Source: Mycolicibacterium komanii (GTDB lineage Bacteria > Actinomycetota > Actinomycetes > Mycobacteriales > Mycobacteriaceae). From it: a stretch of DNA of 64,000 nucleotides. Positions 32,463 through 41,503 of this stretch are shown here, in pieces (positions within the stretch are counted from its first letter, which is position 1; every line of letters starts with the position of its first letter). The stretch lies in contig NZ_CVTA01000014.1 of the NCBI RefSeq assembly GCF_001050035.1, positions 16,902-80,901 on the forward strand. The letters run 5' to 3'. The position numbers and the translations under genes were made by a program. The notes under the pieces are model-generated. The model was not told where the DNA came from. It made no database searches and worked only from the letters and a program-made list of their open reading frames with translations.

Positions 32463-32753
32463 CTAGTGCTTGTCCGACCGCATGACCTTGGTCCGCAACA
32501 CGGACTCGTTCAGGTTGAGCTGACGGTCCAGCTCGGTCACGGTGGCGGGCTCTGCCTTCACATCGATGACGGCGTAGATGCCCTCGGCGTGCTTGGCGAT
32601 CTCGTATGCCAACCGGCGCCGGCCCCAGATGTCGACCTTGTCGACACTGCCGCCGTCCTTGCGGATGACGTTGAGGAATGTTTCCAGCGACGGAGCTACG
32701 GTGCGCTCGTCAAGGGTGGGGTCGAGGATGACCATGATTTCGTATGGACGCAT
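32463..32753 (-). CDS. rpsF: 30S ribosomal protein S6
   Basis: 96 residues. [19 protein letters not shown] at the start, [20 protein letters not shown] in the middle and [13 protein letters not shown] at the end are all S6 hallmarks. ATG 32753 is chosen over an upstream start because it matches the S6 N-terminus and has GAGG about 7 bases before it. First gene of the rpsF-ssb-rpsR-rplI operon. A strong hairpin lies in its leader, where S6-S18 autoregulation is known in other bacteria. Confidence 0.97.
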   Translation of the reverse strand: MRPYEIMVILDPTLDERTVAPSLETFLNVIRKDGGSVDKVDIWGRRRLAYEIAKHAEGIYAVIDVKAEPATVTELDRQLNLNESVLRTKVMRSDKH

Positions 32754-32784
32754 GAAGACCTCATCACCTCCTACGGTCTGATCG

Positions 32785-32803
32785 GCCACGGACTGTCCGT
32801 GGC
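32785..32803 (-). promoter_or_regulatory. Hairpin in the rpsF leader
   Basis: GCCACGGAC (32785-32793) and GTCCGTGGC (32795-32803) are perfect 9-base arms around one base, about 32 bases before the rpsF start. Many bacteria carry an S6:S18-binding hairpin in this place. The known motif has a bulged CCG that I cannot place with certainty, so the assignment is tentative. Confidence 0.35.
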
Positions 32804-32883
32804 AGGAGGGTCGCCTGCGTCGGCAACCGGCATAGGTTACAGGAAAGCCCGCTGATCTGCGAAATCGTGCTGTTCGCCGGGCT

Positions 32884-32889
32884 TACACT
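32884..32889 (+). promoter_or_regulatory. Candidate -10 box, leaderless promoter of cyclase gene
   Basis: TACACT (TANNNT) sits 6 bases before ATG 32896 and no ribosome-binding site is visible, which suggests a leaderless transcript. Confidence 0.45.
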
Positions 32890-32895
32890 CCCGCC

Positions 32896-34200
32896 ATGTT
32901 CTCCGAGACGCGCTACGCGTTGAACGGAGGCTTGCACGTCGCCTACCGCGCCTCGCCACCGGGTGAGCGCGACCTCGTCTTCCTTTCGAACTGGTTCACC
33001 CACTGCGAGGTCGTGCCCGAGATGCCGATGCTGCAGGGCTGGATCGAGGCCATGACCTCCCTCGGCCGGCTGATCTTCTTCGACCAGCCCGGGACGGGAG
33101 CGTCCGATCCCTTGACCCAAGGCGCCGAACCGACGCTCGAGCAGTGGACCGACAGCGTCACCGCGGTACTCGACGACCTCGGTAGCGCCGAAGCGGTCTT
33201 GATCGCCGTCGACGGCGCCTTCGCCACCGGCGCGCTGTTCGCGGCGACGCATCCGTCGCGCACGACCGCGCTGATATCGCTCGAGGGATACGCCGACGTG
33301 TTCGTCGACGACACTCGCACAGACGGGCGCCCCCAGATGCTGTCCTTGTGGGGCACGGGTGAATTGCAGCGCGTCATCAATCCGGACACGCCCTGGAACG
33401 AGGAGATCCGGGCGGCATGGGCGCGCATGGAGCGTCTCGCGGCGAGCCCCGGAACCGCCTCGGTCATGCTGCCGTTCGTCGCGGAGATGAACGTTCGGCC
33501 GGTCCTCCCGAGCGTGCGCGTGCCGACACTCGTCGTACAGCACGCCGACGATCCGTACATCACCCCTCGAATGGGCCGCGACATCGCCGATCGGATACCG
33601 GCCGCGAAATACGTTGAGCTGCCTGGCCGTAACATGTACCACTTCATTGAGCCGTGGCACGATTCCTTCCAGGTCATCTGCGAGTTCCTCACCGGCCACC
33701 AAGCCGATGTGCCCGACGATCGCGTGCTGGCCACCGTGTTGTTCACCGACATCGTGGACTCGACCCGCCGCGCCGCCGAGATCGGCGACCGCGATTGGCA
33801 CGCCCTTCTCGACGCACACGACGCCGTCGTACGCGCACAACTGACTCGTTATCGCGGCCGCGAGGTCAACACCTCCGGCGACGGCTTCCTCGCCACATTC
33901 GACGGTCCGCAACGAGCCATCCGCTGCGCCATGGCAATTCGCGACTCCGTCCAAGCGCTGGGGCTCGAGATACGCGCCGGCCTGCACACCGGCGAGTGCG
34001 AGATCCGCGGCGACGACATCGGCGGCATCGCCGTACACATCGGCGCACGCGTCAGCGCGCTCGCCGGCGCCAACGAGGTTCTCGTGTCGAGCACGCTGCG
34101 CGACCTGGTCATCGGCTCCGGGCTGGAGTTCGACGATCGCGGCGCCCACGCGCTCAAAGGCGTGCCCGGCGAGTGGCGCCTGTTCGCCGTGACGCCCTAG
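32896..34200 (+). CDS. Alpha/beta-hydrolase-class III nucleotidyl cyclase fusion
   Basis: 434 residues. Residues 1-270 have an alpha/beta hydrolase fold, but the nucleophile elbow that should be GxSxG reads VDGAFATG, with no Ser, so hydrolysis is unlikely and a sensor role is plausible. Residues about 275-434 are a class III cyclase: VLFTDIVDSTRRA gives the first metal Asp, NTSGDGFLATFDG the second, and RAGLHTGECE the usual following strand. It probably makes cAMP. The layout is that of M. tuberculosis Rv1900c (LipJ). Divergent from the rpsF operon; probably leaderless. Confidence 0.87.
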   Translation: MFSETRYALNGGLHVAYRASPPGERDLVFLSNWFTHCEVVPEMPMLQGWIEAMTSLGRLIFFDQPGTGASDPLTQGAEPTLEQWTDSVTAVLDDLGSAEAVLIAVDGAFATGALFAATHPSRTTALISLEGYADVFVDDTRTDGRPQMLSLWGTGELQRVINPDTPWNEEIRAAWARMERLAASPGTASVMLPFVAEMNVRPVLPSVRVPTLVVQHADDPYITPRMGRDIADRIPAAKYVELPGRNMYHFIEPWHDSFQVICEFLTGHQADVPDDRVLATVLFTDIVDSTRRAAEIGDRDWHALLDAHDAVVRAQLTRYRGREVNTSGDGFLATFDGPQRAIRCAMAIRDSVQALGLEIRAGLHTGECEIRGDDIGGIAVHIGARVSALAGANEVLVSSTLRDLVIGSGLEFDDRGAHALKGVPGEWRLFAVTP

Positions 34201-34252
34201 CGCGCCGGTTGTGAGACCGGCGACGCGTTCCGGCCGTTTCGCGTCGCTGACT

Positions 34253-35956
34253 TCACACCCGAGCCAGCGGCGCTTCGGATTCGCGTTCTGTGCGCACTCT
34301 CGACGCATCCGGCCGCAGCCAGTCCGGCAGCCACCGCGGCTGCGCGTCCGGCGCCCGGTCGAACACGCCGCCCGCCGGATCGTCGACCCCGCCGCGGGCG
34401 CGGACCAGGTCCAGCTCCGGACGGTAGATCTCGCGGATCACCAACGCGCACAGCGCGACCACCGCGATGTCGCGCAGCAGCACCGTGATGGTGAACGGCT
34501 GCTCAGGCAACCCCTTGTTCGCCTCGCCGTAGAGGTACAGCATCCGCGGCACCCACACCAACGCGTCAATCGTCATCCACGCCAGCAGGATTCGTCGATG
34601 CGGCAACGCCAGCACCGCCAACGGCACCAGCCACAGCGAGAACTGCGGGCTCCACACCTTGTTCGTCAGCAGGAACGCCGCGACGATCAGGAACGCCACC
34701 TGCGCCACCCGCGGCCGACGGCGAGCGGTCAGCGCGATGTAACCGATAGCGATACAACAGGATACGAACAGGATCGCCGAGACGATGTTGGTGACCGTGG
34801 GCGGCTGCCAGTAGCCCAGGTCGGGATCGAATCCTCGCCACCCGGTGAACGACTTGACGACGTTGTAGATCGAGTCCATGTCGTCGCCGCGGCGGGTGTT
34901 GAGCCGGAAGAACTCCGACCACCCTCGCGGAAACAGCAGCATGATCGGCAGGTTCACCACCAACCACGCCACGGCCGCCGCGATCGCCGTCTTGCCGACC
35001 TCCCGCAGCTTGCCGGTGCGCAACGCCAGCACCGTCAGCGGCGCCAGCAGCAGCAGCGGATACAGCTTGGCCGCCACGCCGAGCCCGATCAGCGCGCCGG
35101 CCACCACCGGCTTGCGTCGCGCCCACGCCAGCAGAGCGCCCGTCGCGAAAGCCGTTGCCAGCGCATCGAAATTCGTGAAGATCTGAAAGATGACCAGAGG
35201 CGACGCCGCCACCAGCGCCGCGTCCCAGACCCGCCGCGGCCCCGCCAGGCGCGAGGTCGCCCACACCGTCGCCAACCACGCCAGCGCCAACCCCAACGCC
35301 GCGATGTTGAAGAACATCACCACCTCGGCGATCACCGGAACCGAGACGAGTTTCGTCAACGCGGTGTACGTCTTGGCCAACGACATCGCCACGTATTGGT
35401 AGATGCCGGTCAGCACCGGATACTCCATGTAGCGCACCGCGATATTGCCGTCGTACTGAATATGCGGCTGTCCGGTGGCGTCCTTCTCCACCCAACTCGA
35501 CTTGTACGGGAACTTGCCGAGGTTGAGCAGTTCGGCGGTGTACAGCGGAACGGTGTCGGAATAGCAGAGCTGGAAGTACGCGCGCTGATTGCTCCAGTCG
35601 GCCACCCGCTGATCGGCGGTCCCGGTGCCCGTCGTCTGGAGGCACGCGGCCTTCGTCGAATAGCCCAGCGCGAGGAACACCAACGCGATGATCAGCATGA
35701 CGCGCAGCGGCGTCAGGAACCGCTGCCTGCCGATCAGCGCGTGCCTGCCGACGGACCCGCCGATGACGTCAGACAATGCGGCGCCGATGGTGTCCGTGCG
35801 GCTCGGCAGGTCGCGCTGGTCGAAACTCCGGAGGTCTCCCGCGAGCGGAGCTGGCGATACATCCTCCGCCAGCGGGCCCGCCGATACATCCTGAGCCAGC
35901 GGAGCCGGCGAGGCCGTCGTCGGCTCGCTCGTCTCCTCGCCCCCCACGTCGGTCAC
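34253..35956 (-). CDS. GT87-family membrane mannosyltransferase (Rv0051-like)
   Basis: 567 residues with about 11-12 membrane helices after an 80-residue cytoplasmic N-terminus. It is a DUF2029/GT87 polyprenol-phosphate-mannose-dependent transferase: the large first loop carries PLYTAELLNLGKFPYKSSW, and NFDALATAF and GVAAKLYPLLLLAPL are family segments. It should add a mannose to an envelope glycolipid on the outer face. GTG 35956 overlaps the ponA1 stop (GTGA), so translation is coupled. The N-terminus carries a 9-residue tandem repeat. M. tuberculosis Rv0051 has the same position after ponA1. Confidence 0.87.
   Translation of the reverse strand: MTDVGGEETSEPTTASPAPLAQDVSAGPLAEDVSPAPLAGDLRSFDQRDLPSRTDTIGAALSDVIGGSVGRHALIGRQRFLTPLRVMLIIALVFLALGYSTKAACLQTTGTGTADQRVADWSNQRAYFQLCYSDTVPLYTAELLNLGKFPYKSSWVEKDATGQPHIQYDGNIAVRYMEYPVLTGIYQYVAMSLAKTYTALTKLVSVPVIAEVVMFFNIAALGLALAWLATVWATSRLAGPRRVWDAALVAASPLVIFQIFTNFDALATAFATGALLAWARRKPVVAGALIGLGVAAKLYPLLLLAPLTVLALRTGKLREVGKTAIAAAVAWLVVNLPIMLLFPRGWSEFFRLNTRRGDDMDSIYNVVKSFTGWRGFDPDLGYWQPPTVTNIVSAILFVSCCIAIGYIALTARRRPRVAQVAFLIVAAFLLTNKVWSPQFSLWLVPLAVLALPHRRILLAWMTIDALVWVPRMLYLYGEANKGLPEQPFTITVLLRDIAVVALCALVIREIYRPELDLVRARGGVDDPAGGVFDRAPDAQPRWLPDWLRPDASRVRTERESEAPLARV
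35844..35912. repeat. 27-bp tandem repeat, 2.5 units, in the mannosyltransferase N-terminus
   Basis: Units start at 35844, 35871 and 35898 (AGCGG-x-CCxGC-CGATACATCCT core; the last is partial). They encode repeats of the form PLA-E/Q-DVS-x-x near residues 20-40 of the mannosyltransferase. In-frame unit length means copy number could vary without breaking the gene. Confidence 0.75.
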
Positions 35957-38508
35957 GGAGGCGGTAGCGGCGCACCGGGCGCCGGGGGTGCTCCGACAGG
36001 TGCGGGCGGTGCTCCGACCGGCGCCGGTCCTGGCGCGGGTCCCGGCGCGATGCCGCCGGGCGGCGGCGGAGCGACGGGGACGGTGGTTGGCGGACCCCAC
36101 GGAATCGTGATGCCCGGCGCCACCTCGATGGTCGGCTGGATGACGGTCTCCGAGGGCTGGGTGGGCGGCGGGGCCTCCGTCGACGACGGTGGCGGCGGCG
36201 CCTGCGGCACACCGGCGTACCCGCCGATCTCCTCGGGCTTGGGGAACGACTCGGTGTCGGTGTCCTCCAACGCGCCGTCCATGGTCGCCTTCCAAATGTC
36301 GGACGGCAGACCGGAACCGTAAACCGGTGAACCCCACTTGTTCTCGAGCGGCTTGGTGCCCTCGGTGGTGCCGACCCACACCGCGGTGGACAGCGACGGC
36401 GTGTAACCGACCATCCAGGCGTCGCGGTTGCTGTCGGTGTCGCCGAGCTGGTTGGTGCCCGTCTTCGCCGCCGACGGCCGGCCGCCGGCCAGCGCATGGC
36501 CGTTTGAGTAAGCGGCGATCGGCTGCATCGCCGAGGTCACGTTGTCGGCGACCTTCTTCTCGATCCGCTGTTCACCCGAGTTGTCCTGCTGCGACGCGTC
36601 GAACAGCACCTCACCCTCGGAGTTGACGACCTTCTGCACGAAGTGCGGCTTGTGGTAGACACCCGAGGCGGCCAGTGTGGCATACGCCGACGCCATGTCG
36701 ATCACCCGAGTCTGGTACTGGCCCAACACGACTCCGTTGTTCGGCGGGCCACCCTGGCCGTCCTCCGACAGCGTGTGGTCCACGCCGGGGATGCTCTCTG
36801 CGATACCGGCCTGGTGTGCGGCGTCGGCGACGTCCTGCGGGCCGTTCTTCAGCTTGAGCATCAGGCGGTAGTAGCTCGTGTTCAGCGACCGCTTCAGCGC
36901 CTCGGCGATGTTGCACGTGCCGCAGCCGGCGCCCTCGACGTTGGAGATCTTGATGCCGTCGACCTCCAGCGGCGAACTGTCGACCTGGGTGCCCAGGCCC
37001 ATCCCCTGCTGCAGCGCGGCGACCAACGCGAACACCTTGAACGACGACCCCGTCGGCAGTCCGGCCTGGGCGAAGTCGAATCCGTTGGCGTCGCTGCCGC
37101 CGTAGTAGGCCTTCACCCCGCCGGTGCGCGGGTCGATCGACACGATCGCGGTGCGCATGTCGGGGTCCTGGCCCTCGAGGTACTCCTGCGCGGCCTCCTC
37201 GGCGGCCTTCTGCGCCTTCGGGTCGATTGTCGTGGTGATCTGCAGACCCTCGGTGTTCAGTGTCTGCTCGGTGATGTCGAACAGCTCGAGCAGTTCCTTC
37301 TGCACCTGCCGTTCGATGAGCCCGTTCGGCCCTGTCGTCTGGTTCTGCGAGCGTGCCAGGTCGGGCGGGACGGTCGCCGGGAACACCTGCGCCGCACGCT
37401 CCTGCGGGGACAACGCGCCGATCTCGACCATGCCGTCGAGCACCCAGTTCCACCGTGCGGTGGCGCCTTCGAGGTTGACCGCCGGGTCCAGCCCCGACGG
37501 CCGCTGGATCAGCGCGGCCAGCAACGCACCCTCGGCGACCGTGAGGTCCTCGACCGGCTTGTTGAAATACGCCTTTGACGCCGCGGCGACGCCGTAGGAC
37601 CCGCGACCGAAATAGATGATGTTCAGATACGACTGCATCACTTGGTCTTTGGACCATTCGCCGGACATCTTCGTCGAGATGACCAGCTCCTTGGCTTTTC
37701 GGATCAGGCCACCGACGCCCGAGCGCTCCGAACCGACGAGCGCGTTCTTGACGTACTGCTGCGTGATCGTCGAACCACCCTGGAGGTCGCCGCCGAACAG
37801 GTTGTTCTTGATCGCGCGGGCGAAACCGGTGAACGAGAAGCCCGGGTTCGAATAGAAGTCACGGTCTTCTGCGGCCATCACCGCGTTGCGCACCTGCACC
37901 GGGATCTGGTCGATAGTGACGTCGACGCGGTTACCCTCGGGCGGAACGATTTTCGCCAACTCGCTGCCGTCGCTGGCCAGGATCGTCGACACCTGGTTGG
38001 TTCGGATGTCCCCGGGCTTGGGGACGTCGACGATCATGTAGGCCATCGCGAACGTGATGATCGGCAGCACGATGAACACCGCGGCCGCGATGATCCCCCC
38101 GCGTCGCACCCACTTCCAGTTGATCTGGCTGGGCAACCCGCGCCGCGGCCCCGACGGACCGCTCGGAGGCCCGCCGCCGCCGGGTGGGCGCCGCGGCGGC
38201 GGTGGCGGTGGCAACGGTGGTTTGCGTGCCGGCGTGCCGTCCAACGCCGCCTTGACGACGTCGACGGGGTCGCGCAGGTGTGGCGGTCGCGCTTCGCGCA
38301 CCGGCGGCAGGATCGAGGTGTGCCGATCGTCGGGCGGAAGCGGGCGGGTCCGCGAATCCGGCTGCGGGCGACGCTGGGGCGCATCGGGGGACGGGCGGCG
38401 CGCGCCGCCGCCCTCGGCGTGCTTGGGTTTCGGCGCGCTCACGCCATCAGCCCCGTGTCCGGAACGGACATCGTTGACTGACCGGTCGTCGCGCCCTTCG
38501 CTATTCAC
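35953..38508 (-). CDS. ponA1: Class A penicillin-binding protein PonA1
   Basis: 851 residues. Cytoplasmic Pro-rich N-terminus (1-135), one membrane helix (about 138-160), glycosyltransferase GT51 with Glu214 in AAEDRDFYSNPG and GGSTITQQYVKN, then the transpeptidase with SSFK (Ser488-Lys491), SLN (541-543) and KTGT (682-685), and a long Pro-rich C-terminal tail. It polymerises and cross-links peptidoglycan; in mycobacteria it acts in polar growth with RipA. GTG 38508 (VNSEGR) matches the revised M. tuberculosis start (MNSDGR) and overlaps the preceding gene by 8 bases. It overlaps the mannosyltransferase downstream by 4. Confidence 0.97.
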   Translation of the reverse strand: MNSEGRDDRSVNDVRSGHGADGVSAPKPKHAEGGGARRPSPDAPQRRPQPDSRTRPLPPDDRHTSILPPVREARPPHLRDPVDVVKAALDGTPARKPPLPPPPPPRRPPGGGGPPSGPSGPRRGLPSQINWKWVRRGGIIAAAVFIVLPIITFAMAYMIVDVPKPGDIRTNQVSTILASDGSELAKIVPPEGNRVDVTIDQIPVQVRNAVMAAEDRDFYSNPGFSFTGFARAIKNNLFGGDLQGGSTITQQYVKNALVGSERSGVGGLIRKAKELVISTKMSGEWSKDQVMQSYLNIIYFGRGSYGVAAASKAYFNKPVEDLTVAEGALLAALIQRPSGLDPAVNLEGATARWNWVLDGMVEIGALSPQERAAQVFPATVPPDLARSQNQTTGPNGLIERQVQKELLELFDITEQTLNTEGLQITTTIDPKAQKAAEEAAQEYLEGQDPDMRTAIVSIDPRTGGVKAYYGGSDANGFDFAQAGLPTGSSFKVFALVAALQQGMGLGTQVDSSPLEVDGIKISNVEGAGCGTCNIAEALKRSLNTSYYRLMLKLKNGPQDVADAAHQAGIAESIPGVDHTLSEDGQGGPPNNGVVLGQYQTRVIDMASAYATLAASGVYHKPHFVQKVVNSEGEVLFDASQQDNSGEQRIEKKVADNVTSAMQPIAAYSNGHALAGGRPSAAKTGTNQLGDTDSNRDAWMVGYTPSLSTAVWVGTTEGTKPLENKWGSPVYGSGLPSDIWKATMDGALEDTDTESFPKPEEIGGYAGVPQAPPPPSSTEAPPPTQPSETVIQPTIEVAPGITIPWGPPTTVPVAPPPPGGIAPGPAPGPAPVGAPPAPVGAPPAPGAPLPPP

Positions 38509-38926
38509 TGGCCGTGCGCGCACGGGAGCGCGCGGTCCGAGTGCCGGGTGATCCCTTGGGGGGTGGGACCGCGCCGAGCACGTATGACTTGACCAGATGA
38601 TTCCAGCTGCAGGTGCGGCATACCTCCACCACGTGTACTGAGAACTCGTCGTATCGGGAGGCCAGCAAAACCAACTCCTCAGCCGTTCGCGCGGAACCCG
38701 ATACCGGGCCAAGATGGTCGCCGAATACCCACGACACCAGGGTGAGCTGTTCCTTGCGGCAGATCGGGCACGTCACCGAACTGGGTTTGCCGTGGAATTT
38801 GGCGGCGCGCAGCAGATAGGGATTGGCGTCGCAGACCTCCGAAACGCCGGTGCGTCCCGAATAGACCTCGGCCAGCAGGGACCGTCGCCGAAGTGCGTAG
38901 TCCACCACCTGTCGCTGCAATCGCAC
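38501..38926 (-). CDS. DUF5318 protein (Rv0049-like)
   Basis: 141 residues. Two CxxC pairs, CPICRKEQ and CRTCSWNH, look like a zinc ribbon; a first Cys lies in EVCDANPYLL. The N-terminus MRLQRQVVDYALRRRSLL is basic. It belongs to the actinobacterial DUF5318 family and always, in my memory, sits directly before ponA1, as here with an 8-base overlap. Function unknown; coupling to ponA1 suggests an envelope-growth role. Starts at GTG 38926. Confidence 0.88.
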   Translation of the reverse strand: MRLQRQVVDYALRRRSLLAEVYSGRTGVSEVCDANPYLLRAAKFHGKPSSVTCPICRKEQLTLVSWVFGDHLGPVSGSARTAEELVLLASRYDEFSVHVVEVCRTCSWNHLVKSYVLGAVPPPKGSPGTRTARSRARTASE

Positions 38927-39052
38927 GGAGACCAGAGTACGTCGGCGATGCGACTACCGGAGCGCGACGGCACGGTCATGCCGCTCTCTAAGGTGTTTGA
39001 TCTGGACCGACGGCAGCGGCGATCGGCCGTGCGCAAACCTCAGGAGGCTCCG

Positions 39053-39889
39053 ATGCTGGATGGGCGCGACTTCGCCCTCGACGGTGGGCCCGCCGGTGAA
39101 GGCTCGAGCCGATTCACCCGCGAGCTTCCCGAACAGTGGTGCTTCGACGGCCGGGCCTTCGGCGGCTACACCTCCGCGCTCGCGCTCGCGGCGATGTTCG
39201 CGCACAGCGGCCGGCCGGCGGCGGCCTCGCTGTCGGTGACGTTCGTCGACGCCGGTGCGCCCGGACCGCTCCAGCTCGAGGTTCGCAGCATCCGCGGCGG
39301 CCGGACCGCCGCGGCCGTCGAGGCGACCATCCGCCAGCGCGACCGCACGATCCTCATCGCTAGCAGCTGGTTCGCCGACGGCTGGCTGGGCCCGCCGTCG
39401 GTCGACGCGCCTGTCCCGTTCGAGCGCTACATGCACCCGCTGCCGGCGCCGGAAGAGGCGCCGGCTCTGAACTGGATCGGCGAGGAGTACCCGTCGTTGC
39501 GGTTCGCCCACCGCCGCGGCGTGGACTATCCGGCGAGCCTCACCCGCTTCGCCGACCGCCGCCCGGAGGTCGCGTTATGGCTGAGCGCCGACAGCGGCGA
39601 CACCGCCTCCGACCCACTGCCCCATCCGCAGATCGCCGACGTTCTGCACGCCGACGCCCACCTCTTCGACGCACCGGGCAAGGTCAGCGGATTCGTCGAC
39701 GCATGGCTGCTGAGCCTCGACCTCAGCCTGGTGTGGCAGCCCGGCGCACACCTGGTGCCGTCCACCTCGTGGCGGCTGCTCGAGGCGCGCGGCTCGGTCG
39801 CCAGCGGAGGCGTCTCGGCGTACGGCTCGCTGCGCGGTCGCGACGGAGCGCTGCTGGCCGTGATGACTTCACAGGGTCTGATCCGCTGA
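39053..39889 (+). CDS. Acyl-CoA thioesterase, double hot-dog (TesB-like)
   Basis: 278 residues with two hot-dog repeats. The first has FGGYTSALALAAM, VTFVDAGAPGPLQLEVR and RGGRTAAAVEATIRQ. The second has SGFVDAWLLSLDLSLVW, with Asp at the place of TesB-type catalytic residues. It cleaves acyl-CoA thioesters. ATG 39053 is preceded by AGGAGG with 5-base spacing, which settles the start against an upstream ATG at 38948. Divergent from the DUF5318-ponA1 operon. Confidence 0.85.
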   Translation: MLDGRDFALDGGPAGEGSSRFTRELPEQWCFDGRAFGGYTSALALAAMFAHSGRPAAASLSVTFVDAGAPGPLQLEVRSIRGGRTAAAVEATIRQRDRTILIASSWFADGWLGPPSVDAPVPFERYMHPLPAPEEAPALNWIGEEYPSLRFAHRRGVDYPASLTRFADRRPEVALWLSADSGDTASDPLPHPQIADVLHADAHLFDAPGKVSGFVDAWLLSLDLSLVWQPGAHLVPSTSWRLLEARGSVASGGVSAYGSLRGRDGALLAVMTSQGLIR

Positions 39890-39933
39890 GATCCGCTGCG
39901 AACTCGCCGATCTTTACTTCTACGATCATCGAC

Positions 39934-40788
39934 GTGGCGACACGGCAAACATCGGGGACGCGGGCGAAGGACAGCGACCGCAACGACACCTGCCAGATCC
40001 TCGACAGCGCGCTGAGCGAAGGCCAGCTGTCGATGACCGAGCACGGTGAACGCGTCAAAGCGGCGACCACCGCCACCACGCTCGGAGAACTTCAGGCGCT
40101 GGTGGCCGACCTTCAGACCAACAACGCCCCGGTCCAGTTGCCCACGTTGAAGAAGCCGCGATCGCTGCCGATGGCGGGAAACGGCTGGGGGCTGCGCCTC
40201 GCGGTGGCCGGCGTGCTGGTGGTGTTCGGCATCGCGATCGGTTGGGGCCTGTACGGCAACACCCCGTCGCCGCTGAACTTCACCTCCGATCCGGGCGCCA
40301 AATCCGACGGCATCACGCCCGTGGTGCTCACGCCGCCGAAGCAGTTGCACTCACTCGGCGGGCTGACGGGTCTCATCGAGCAGATGAAGCAGCGGTTCGG
40401 CGACACCAACGGCTACCGCCTCACCGTCTATCCGGACTACGCGTCGCTGACCCGGCCCGATCCCACCGAGGAGCGTCGCGAGCTGAACTACACCTACCGC
40501 GGCGGCTGGGACGATCCCTCGTCGAGTTCGAAGACCAGCGACGCCGTCGAGGTCGACCTGAGCAAGTTCGACGCCAAGGCCGTCGTGGGTGTGCTGCGCG
40601 GGGCGCCCGAGACGCTGGGCATCAAACCCGGGGACGTCACCAGCACCTACCTGACCATCGATCCGAGCACCGACCCGACGACCCCCGGGGCCGTGGCGGT
40701 CGACATTTACGTCTCCAGCGACTACGGCAGCGGGTACATCGAGCTGGCCGGCGACGGCCGGGTCAAGCAGATCCACTACCCCGGCTGA
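39934..40788 (+). CDS. DUF1707 domain membrane protein (Rv0048c-like)
   Basis: 284 residues. The N-terminal DUF1707 segment (DRNDTCQILDSALSEGQLS, residues about 13-60) is a helical module common in actinobacterial membrane proteins. One membrane helix follows near 88-108 (LAVAGVLVVFGIAIGWGLYG). The rest is an extracellular domain rich in beta-strand and Asp with no recognised enzyme motif. GTG 39934 is the likely start. It matches Rv0048c by position, between the ponA1 block and the PadR-ino1 pair. Function unknown. Confidence 0.8.
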   Translation: MATRQTSGTRAKDSDRNDTCQILDSALSEGQLSMTEHGERVKAATTATTLGELQALVADLQTNNAPVQLPTLKKPRSLPMAGNGWGLRLAVAGVLVVFGIAIGWGLYGNTPSPLNFTSDPGAKSDGITPVVLTPPKQLHSLGGLTGLIEQMKQRFGDTNGYRLTVYPDYASLTRPDPTEERRELNYTYRGGWDDPSSSSKTSDAVEVDLSKFDAKAVVGVLRGAPETLGIKPGDVTSTYLTIDPSTDPTTPGAVAVDIYVSSDYGSGYIELAGDGRVKQIHYPG

Positions 40789-40834
40789 GGCTCCGACCGT
40801 TCGCCCGACGGCCACCCGAAGTTCGCGCCGAATA

Positions 40835-40851
40835 TATCGGCGCGATACTAT
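40835..40851. promoter_or_regulatory. Promoter and dyad upstream of PadR-ino1
   Basis: TATCG (40835-40839), GCG, CGATA (40843-40847) is a perfect 5-base dyad that overlaps a TACTAT -10-like box (40846-40851), about 50 bases before the PadR gene. A dyad overlapping the -10 suits PadR self-repression. Confidence 0.4.
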
Positions 40852-40900
40852 GGTGCGAGGTGTCGGATCGCCGTAACGGACGAGCAAAGGGGGTGTCTCG

Positions 40901-41455
40901 GTGCTGGAACTCGCCATCCTGGGACTCCTGCTGGAATCGCCGATGCACGGCTACGAACTTCGCAAGCGATTGACGGGGTTGCTCGGCGCCTTCCGCGCAT
41001 TTTCGTACGGATCGCTGTATCCGGCCTTGCGGCGCATGCAGAACGACGGACTGATCGTCGAGGACGCGGCGCCGGACGGCACCCCGAAGATGCGCCGGGC
41101 CAGGCGCGTCTACCAGCTCACCGAGAAGGGCAAGCAGCGCTTCTCCGAGCTGGTGGCCGACACGGGCCCACAGAACTTCTCCGACGACGGATTCGGTGTC
41201 CATCTCGCCTTCTTCAACCGCACCCCGGCCGAGGCCCGGATGCGGATCTTGGAGGGGCGTCGTCGTCAGGTGGAGGAACGCCGCGAGGGTCTGCGTGAAG
41301 CCGTCGCGCGGGCTAGCACTTCGATCGACCGCTACACCCGGCAGCTCCATCAGCTCGGGCTGGAGTCGAGCGAGCGCGAAGTGAAATGGCTCAACGAGTT
41401 GATAGCGGCGGAGCGTCTGAGCCAAGGGCGCTCAGACAACACAGTGCAGCCCTAG
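40901..41455 (+). CDS. PadR-family regulator (Rv0047c-like)
   Basis: 184 residues. The winged helix starts MLELAILGLLLESPMHGYEL, followed by FSYGSLYPALRRMQNDGLI, the PadR signature, and a wing MRRARRVYQLTEKG. The C-terminal part (about 110-180) is a dimerising coiled coil, REGLREAVARASTSIDRY. GTG 40901. It precedes ino1 by 48 bases on the same strand and probably regulates it; other mycobacteria use a separate LacI-type regulator for ino1, so this is open. Confidence 0.88.
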   Translation: MLELAILGLLLESPMHGYELRKRLTGLLGAFRAFSYGSLYPALRRMQNDGLIVEDAAPDGTPKMRRARRVYQLTEKGKQRFSELVADTGPQNFSDDGFGVHLAFFNRTPAEARMRILEGRRRQVEERREGLREAVARASTSIDRYTRQLHQLGLESSEREVKWLNELIAAERLSQGRSDNTVQP

Positions 41456-41503
41456 GCAGAACCGAACCAAAGAACGACAGGGATTACGAAGGGAAGAGTC
41501 GTC

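Noticed and set aside
32764..34308. 514-codon minus-strand frame opposite the cyclase fusion
   Set aside because: The plus-strand product has clear hydrolase and cyclase motifs; the antisense product has none.
34211..36322. 703-codon plus-strand frame opposite the mannosyltransferase
   Set aside because: Composition is Arg/Gln/His-rich and repetitive, typical of an antisense shadow; the minus strand encodes a clear GT87 protein.
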